In this document: positions 60,101 through 64,000 of the stretch, piece after piece | Layout of the letters: the number at the start of each line of letters is the position of its first letter | Numbering within the stretch: position 1 is the first letter of the stretch | Assembly: GCA_900542165.1 (NCBI GenBank) | Contig: UQMM01000009.1 | Span: forward strand, 1 to 64,000 | Direction: 5' to 3' | DNA: 64,000 nt | From: an uncultured Collinsella sp. | GTDB taxonomy: Bacteria > Actinomycetota > Coriobacteriia > Coriobacteriales > Coriobacteriaceae | Translations under genes and position numbers: made by a program | Notes under the pieces: model-generated | The model's database searches: none | Seen by the model: only the letters and a program-made list of their open reading frames with translations | What the model was told of the DNA's origin: nothing

Positions 60101-61272
60101 TTGGATGCATCCCACGAAAACAGCTCGCAATGCGTCGACTTATCAATATTCTTCTTGCCGTAGGGTGCCGAGACCACGATGGCGAGGTCATCGCAAAAAT
60201 CGCGATCGAGGTCGCCGGCCGCTAGCGAAACGACAGGAGCTGACTGAAGCTGCGTCCAGGAGTCGTTCCCGCCCTTGTTGTGCGTGGTGTAGTCCGCGGC
60301 GTTACCGGCATCGATCTTGACGACGCTTTGCTTCCAGTTGCCGCCCTCCAAGTCATACATGTCGACTACAGCCTTGCGCACGCCGTTCTCGTCGACATAG
60401 CAGCCCGCGTAGACAAAAAGCTCGTCGACGCCGTCGCCATCGACATCGCCCGCCTCGACATCAAAGACGGCGTCGTGCTCTTGCAGGTAACCGGCATCCA
60501 GGTACTTAAAACGGCCTTCGTACATCATATTAGTGTTGACCGTCACCGGCAGGTGTGTGTCGAGAGTGCGCGTACGCCCGTTGCTAAACGAGTAGAGGAC
60601 CAGCTCAACCTTTCCGGCGTATGACTTGCCGTCAATCGTCGTGGAGGAACTGTCGCCGTAGGCACGGAGCTCGGCAACGCGGCTCTTTTTGCCCGTGCTG
60701 GCGTCGCTGCAGAACTCAACACTCGTGGCGTGAATGCCCGAGAAACCGTTGTTGTCGTTGGCGAGTACTGTTGAGGACTCATTGTTGCTTAGGTACGACC
60801 AGGTGCCGCCACCGTAGTCGCTATGCTTGTAGAGATCGCTGTTCGTATCGAAGTTGTTGACGTTTTGCCAGAACTTTGCGGCGCCCCACACACTTCCATA
60901 GCCATCGGTGAGTTTGCTGCTGCCGCCAATGTCACCGCGCTCGACGTTCTCGAGCTTGTCGCGCAGAGTGTAGCGATTGCCATGGCTACCGTTAGCTGCC
61001 ATATAGACCTCGCCGCGCGTGGCAAACGTCGTGGGGGTATCAGTGGAATAGGGGCCAACGGTATCGGCCGGAATGTCCTCGCTCGTGCCCAGACCCAGGG
61101 CTTGATAATCCTGCTCGGTCATATCGGTGATTGCAGGCGCATCTGCCGCCTGGGCAACCTGGGGCGCGGCCGTGAAGCAGGCGACGCTCGTGGCGATCAA
61201 CGCAGCAAGCGCCGCCGTCCCAACAAGCGGGATTTTCGACAGCCTACGGATACGGGGGTGTGGAACGTACAT
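57184..61272 (-). CDS. Large LANTG-anchored surface protein with FG-GAP-like, fibronectin III and Ig-like modules
   Basis: A 1362-residue exported protein, probably an adhesin. Signal peptide 1-42 (hydrophobic GTAALAALIATSVACF, cut after VAQA). The N-terminal 700 residues contain FG-GAP-like beta-propeller Ca-binding runs (GDVDGDGVDELFVYAG, AAGDLDRDFCDDLAIVVS). A fibronectin III domain lies at about 1020-1120 (TSVTFSWDNVLANKSG, NTEYRFAIAAV). An Ig-like domain follows (about 1145-1230, DGAQYYCHVGY). A Pro/Thr/Lys stretch, the LANTG sortase motif at about 1326, a membrane helix and RRK end it. ATG 61272 is behind GAGG. Repeat arrays flank the gene on both sides. Confidence 0.85.
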   Translation of the reverse strand: MYVPHPRIRRLSKIPLVGTAALAALIATSVACFTAAPQVAQAADAPAITDMTEQDYQALGLGTSEDIPADTVGPYSTDTPTTFATRGEVYMAANGSHGNRYTLRDKLENVERGDIGGSSKLTDGYGSVWGAAKFWQNVNNFDTNSDLYKHSDYGGGTWSYLSNNESSTVLANDNNGFSGIHATSVEFCSDASTGKKSRVAELRAYGDSSSTTIDGKSYAGKVELVLYSFSNGRTRTLDTHLPVTVNTNMMYEGRFKYLDAGYLQEHDAVFDVEAGDVDGDGVDELFVYAGCYVDENGVRKAVVDMYDLEGGNWKQSVVKIDAGNAADYTTHNKGGNDSWTQLQSAPVVSLAAGDLDRDFCDDLAIVVSAPYGKKNIDKSTHCELFSWDASKGALVHVDALGDAGAISLSANGKTMVAANATFGTFAAYDEEGKKTGETVTGLILAGYDWQRSAFDYGASDGSKGLYGALYRYAYFDSESGEFKLSDCKEYRDGLLASYGLMHVPNSAWKDSAQDKRYPCTLAPIALATANLDGLSEQLAVDEVLVGGDVFRDFACNTAQSGAQGLGSMVGTMSMSGQQYNSSNKHDHKGIEQVWISDVKAGSVSGSDRYNESFIAVVGKHRDEDLRKNDDYYWMTASHFSLDENGKVRRGEEQVISESNRRGTTYGTFISLALPDVDNDSVKITYKDRYKVYTNPRVLAVLQDAPYVEDLEQAYGYLVLGGTSYGEEKGTGTSQGYTIGAELGVAVEVQTGPPLVAMNASVDFAAEGCYDYRSERTVSASVSYESHAGEGDKAVLYTIPMVYYEYEIENEETGGKGVMAAPVSLGAQTSVVNVEAYDRIAKQHNMTPLSYFLTNRSGEPGTYQTTLNGETPVGDSFGLGKPGVTRAYTHDGFNGAAAQSGASIEQTIEVEEGKEQELELGLTLNGSVVMGAKLAKHELFGGLCFGANAGFTTGNSSSESTEYGGTVDNLPEAAQGKYGFVWRLGVNAVDVDKFEADSGDKLGTKDTDQFWIVGYDVKDVEMPDAPAVTGFTANAVDSTSVTFSWDNVLANKSGFSYGVGMLQSNAADAVVNSWKIADNTQTSLKWDGLQPNTEYRFAIAAVKNGSTTETGIRSAIITVKTMPDGMTMTVSGPAADAAEGSDLGYDSSVERTAGSHLTLSAIGHVKQLGADDSETGLAPTYMWYRKGRGETEFKLVGADGNLAAGTASKLEIDLTADDDGAQYYCHVGYNDVGLDTGTTLVNIEAGETAPTMVNATPIRTRRLFSQASAGAKKFLDHTLVNTAGPTDSEGSKDPETPETPTNPDKPKSDNGAKTDTKVKTTTTAKNLANTGDQTFALVATAAAAGATLVVIALIMLIKRRKTH

Positions 61273-61303
61273 GAGGGACCTCGCTTTATTCGAGTGGAGT
61301 GGA

Positions 61304-61376
61304 CTCATTTTTACAAATGATACGTCCGATGCCCGATATCACGTGTCTCATTTTCGCCAACGGCGTGTCTCATTTT
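61304..61376 (-). promoter_or_regulatory. Candidate regulatory direct repeats upstream of the surface-protein gene
   Basis: CTCATTTT occurs three times (61304, 61347, 61369), the last two inside a 13-base direct repeat CGTGTCTCATTTT (61342 and 61364) spaced 22 bases. On the minus strand a TATCAT -10 box is at 61317-61322 but no good -35 is seen, which would fit activator-dependent expression. Confidence 0.4.
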
Positions 61377-61395
61377 TGAGAATCCGAGATGCCGC

Positions 61396-61850
61396 GGAAA
61401 TCTTATCCCAGCTCAAAGGCCATTTCTGGGATGTATTTTCCGTCGAGTGCCTCATCGGGAAACTGCATCCCATTTCAAGCGTCGATTCTGGGACGCACTT
61501 TCCCCTTAGACCCTCAACCGGAAACCGCATCCCACTTTGAGCGCAAATTCCGGGATGCATTTTCCGCTTGAGCCTCATTGGGAAACGGCGTCCCACTTTG
61601 AGGGCTGATTGTGGGATGCATTTTCCGGTTTTGCTCTCATTGGGAAAATGCATCCCGTTTCTTGACCGAATAATGGGACGCAATTTCCCGTTGGAGCGCC
61701 TTTGGGAAAGTGTGTCCCACTTCGACCGCCCAGAGTGGGATGCACTTTCCGCAAAGCACCTCAACGGGAAACTACGTCCCATTCCAAAGGCAAATTCCGG
61801 GACGCATTTTTCGAAAGCCTGCCCATCCGGAAAGCCCGTCCCACTTTGGA
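61396..61850. repeat. Family D stem-loop array, right (eight units)
   Basis: Units start with GGAAA at 61396, 61458, 61520, 61581, 61643, 61705, 61767 and 61829: period 61-62 throughout. In each, about 15-base arms (for example GGAAACGGCGTCCCA with TGGGATGCATTTTCC) enclose a loop of 17-18 bases, and a 16-base linker joins units. Same orientation as the left array. The long minus-strand frame through it is not a gene. Confidence 0.8.
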
Positions 61851-61902
61851 CGCATCCGGGCACGGAACCATCGACCTATCAGGCCTCCCATCAATAAAGA
61901 GG

Positions 61903-62031
61903 CGTCCTTCCGGACGGCGGGGCACGAAGTTCATCGCGAGTTCCGCACGCAAAGAAGGCCACTTAATGTGGCCTTCGTCTTGCGCAGGACTGTAGAGCAG
62001 AAAACCTTATATCCGGCCCCTCCGTCCGGGG
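61903..62031 (-). repeat. Family B structured element, copy B2 (inverted relative to B1)
   Basis: Read on the minus strand it matches B1 over about 65 bases of core (ACAGTCCTGCGCAAGACG through AACTCGCGATGAAC) with only two differences, which pair with each other in the hairpin. It lies 16 bases after the tsaD stop and in sense orientation to it, as B1 does to the LtaS-like gene. Confidence 0.8.
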
Positions 62032-62046
62032 ACCGCGCCGTACCAG

Positions 62047-64000
62047 CTACAGCGTCATGTTCGGATCGGCGTCGACATCGAACGGCGAGATTTCGCCTCG
62101 GTCGAATTTACGGCGAGCGACCTCCGCGATCATGGCTGCGTTATCGGTACAGGCAGACAAGGGCGGCACCGTTACGCGAATCCCCTGACGCCCAAGCTTC
62201 TTGATCATCATCTCGCGCAGATGCGGGTTGGCCGAGACGCCGCCACCGATGCAGTATTCCTTGCATCCGGTAGCGTGCAATGCGTTTTTGGCCTTCTTGT
62301 ACTGCACGTCAAAGACAGCCGCCTCAAACGAAGCTGCCAGATCGGGCAGGTGAATCGTGCGCCCGGCCTTGGTCTCCTGTTCAATGTAGAGCGTCACAGC
62401 GGTTTTAAGGCCCGAAAGCGAGAAGCGGTAGTCCCCCCTGCTGTTAAGCGCGCGAGGAAAATCGATCGCCTTGGGGTTGCCCGTCTCGGCAAGCTTGGAG
62501 ATGATGGGGCCGCCGGGATAGCCCAGGCCCAGTGCCTTGGCTACCTTGTCGAAGGCCTCGCCCACAGCGTCGTCGAGCGTCTCACCGAGCACCTCGTAGT
62601 CGCCCCACGCCTTCACGTGCACAAGCATGGTGTGCCCACCCGAGACAAGCGTGAAGATAAACGGCGGTTTGAGGTCGGGTTGCGCCAGCAGGTTGGCAAA
62701 CAGGTGCCCCTCCAGATGGTTGACGCATACGAGCGGCTTACCGGCAGCGTAGGCAAAGCCTTTGGCAAAGGCAACGCCCACCACGAGGGCGCCCACCAGG
62801 CCCGGACCCTGTGTCACGCCCACGGCGGCAAGCTCGCTGGGAGCAATGGCTCCACCCTCAAGACCAAGCGATGCTGCGGCATCCTCGAGCGCCGCATCCA
62901 CGACACTCACAATCACCTCAACGTGTTTGCGCGAGGCGATCTCGGGCACCACGCCGCCAAAACGGGCATGGAAATCAATCTGCGTCGACACCTGGTTGGC
63001 CAGCATATTGCCATCCGCATCGATAATCGCCACGGCCGTCTCGTCGCAGGAACTCTCGATAGCGAGCACTAGGCGGCGGCGTTCAATTTCGGCACGCTCC
63101 CCCTCGGAGCGCCCGGGCGCAGGCAGCGGCCATACGCGCTGCTCTGCCGCCGTCGGCTCGGGCGAAGCATTGTCGACCGGAAGCACGAGGGGCAGCGGAG
63201 CCGTCATGACGATGGCATCCTTGCCGGCACCATAGTAGCCGCGGCGACGGCCAGCCTCGGTAAAGCCCAGGGCGGCATAGAGTGCAATTGCGCCCTCGTT
63301 GCCGTCCTCAACCTCGAGCGAAGCCGTGGTGCAGCCGAGCATCTGCGCGTCATAGCTCACGTGCGACAGAAGCTTGCGGGCGATACCCTCACGGCGATGA
63401 GTCGGATCGACGGCAACGTCCATAATCTGCACGTCCCCGTCGACGACCATGCCGCCGGCAAGACCCAGCAACTGACCGTCGTCGTGCGCCACCCACCAGC
63501 TACGCGGAGCGGCAACGTCCTCGCCCAGCTCGGACAAGAACATGCCCGGCGTCCACGCCTCGTGTCCGGCGCCTTCAAAGCAGGCGGTCTCCAGTGCGCT
63601 CGCGCCCTCGGCATCCGCCGCGCCCATGGGACGGAACTGCAGATGACGACCGGCGAGCTCATCGGCAACGCCCGTAATTTCGCTCTGCGCACTCTCGGCA
63701 AGACCAAGACGCTTGCGCTCGTTTTCCTCGGCATCAGAAAGGCGCGTGTAAATCGGCAGGACGCGAGCCGGATCGCCGTCACCCGCAGCGTGCGCGAGCA
63801 GCAAGCCCTCGCCCGAAGGCCACCACAGGTCGCGCTCCACGCAGCGGGCGGTCTCGTCCTCACCCAACAGCTTGCCATAGCGCACGAGACCGTCACCAGT
63901 CAGCTGAACCTGGTCCCAGTCCGCTGCTTGGCGCCACTCATCAAGCGCCACGGCGGCCTTGACCACGCGCTCGCGCTGAAACAGACGCTCGGGACCCTCA
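62047..64000 (-). CDS. tsaD: TsaB-RimI-TsaD fusion protein, 5' end beyond the window
   Basis: The frame is open to the last base, so the start is outside. The visible part (about 650 residues) has three blocks. First, a segment of about 100 residues ending DPARVLPIYTRLS, matching the C-terminus of TsaB. Second, a GNAT acetyltransferase of RimI type (about 110-255: MDVAVDPTHRREGIARKL and NEGAIALYAALGF). Third, TsaD (about 296-639) with the metal motif NHLEGHL, LVSGGHT, GGVSAN and CTDNAAM. TsaB and TsaD act with TsaE and TsaC to make t6A37 in tRNA; RimI acetylates ribosomal protein S18 or relatives. TsaE is not in the window. TsaC is at 16872. Confidence 0.88.
   Translation of the reverse strand, partial: EGPERLFQRERVVKAAVALDEWRQAADWDQVQLTGDGLVRYGKLLGEDETARCVERDLWWPSGEGLLLAHAAGDGDPARVLPIYTRLSDAEENERKRLGLAESAQSEITGVADELAGRHLQFRPMGAADAEGASALETACFEGAGHEAWTPGMFLSELGEDVAAPRSWWVAHDDGQLLGLAGGMVVDGDVQIMDVAVDPTHRREGIARKLLSHVSYDAQMLGCTTASLEVEDGNEGAIALYAALGFTEAGRRRGYYGAGKDAIVMTAPLPLVLPVDNASPEPTAAEQRVWPLPAPGRSEGERAEIERRRLVLAIESSCDETAVAIIDADGNMLANQVSTQIDFHARFGGVVPEIASRKHVEVIVSVVDAALEDAAASLGLEGGAIAPSELAAVGVTQGPGLVGALVVGVAFAKGFAYAAGKPLVCVNHLEGHLFANLLAQPDLKPPFIFTLVSGGHTMLVHVKAWGDYEVLGETLDDAVGEAFDKVAKALGLGYPGGPIISKLAETGNPKAIDFPRALNSRGDYRFSLSGLKTAVTLYIEQETKAGRTIHLPDLAASFEAAVFDVQYKKAKNALHATGCKEYCIGGGVSANPHLREMMIKKLGRQGIRVTVPPLSACTDNAAMIAEVARRKFDRGEISPFDVDADPNMTL

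Noticed and set aside
61396..61850. Possible CRISPR array
   Set aside because: No constant repeat with unique spacers; units diverge, are palindromic over most of their length and have period 62. No cas genes are present.
61348..61863. A 171-codon minus-strand frame that looks like a repetitive protein
   Set aside because: It runs through the family D array; the 61-62 bp period is not a multiple of three, there is no ribosome site, and the palindromic DNA structure explains the pattern.

Overview
The window looks like chromosome from a high-GC Gram-positive of the class Coriobacteriia, most like Collinsella. This is an inference from gene content and protein style: a GC-rich F1Fo-ATPase operon with a 64-residue c subunit, a TIGR04076-type protein, a LANTG sortase-anchored surface protein, a TsaB-RimI-TsaD fusion and strong codon bias. 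No rRNA, tRNA, insertion sequence, prophage or CRISPR array was seen.

Layout. 0.15-4.4 kb: phosphohexomutase, a DtxR-type metalloregulator with a homocysteine methyltransferase, and peptidase T. 4.8-14.3 kb: one long minus-strand run with a small membrane protein, atpBEFHAGDC, an intrinsic terminator, murA (TTG start) and an LCP cell-wall ligase. 14.5-21.5 kb: upp, tsaC-glpK, a higBA toxin-antitoxin pair, prmC and prfA. 21.7-26.1 kb: an amino-acid ABC importer operon ending in an M20 peptidase. 26.4-31.5 kb: aldose-epimerase-like enzyme, an unknown membrane protein, an MFS exporter, a low-molecular-weight phosphatase, a TIGR04076 protein and pdxY. 32.1-36.4 kb: MarR regulator plus a heterodimeric ABC exporter with a clear promoter/operator. 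36.6-41.0 kb: LysR regulator divergent from an SDR / MFS / Gfo-Idh catabolic set. 41.5-48.3 kb: tex, transaldolase-like aldolase, HAD phosphatase and a large RlmKL-like rRNA methyltransferase. 48.4-53.1 kb: potassium block with kdpE, kdpD, a small membrane protein and kup. 53.3-56.6 kb: nitroreductase and an LtaS-like phosphoglycerol transferase. 57.2-61.3 kb: a 1362-residue surface protein. 62.0 kb to the end: the TsaB-RimI-TsaD fusion, cut by the window edge.

The most unusual content lies between genes. Several families of palindromic elements occur. Family A: about 164 bp, four full copies plus one partial, with compensatory base-pair changes. Family B: about 125 bp, two inverted copies around the surface-protein region, also compensating. 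Family C: two long inverted repeats with a shared loop. Family D: 62-bp-period arrays of stem-loops on both sides of the surface-protein gene. Family E: four short palindromes centred on GGGAC-WG-YCCC. Many copies of A and B lie directly after stop codons, so they may act as 3'-end or terminator RNAs, or as non-autonomous mobile elements. Protein-level oddities include an RlmL domain that appears to have lost its catalytic motif, a roughly 130-residue acidic insertion in PrmC, and a repeat-derived segment inside the M20 peptidase.
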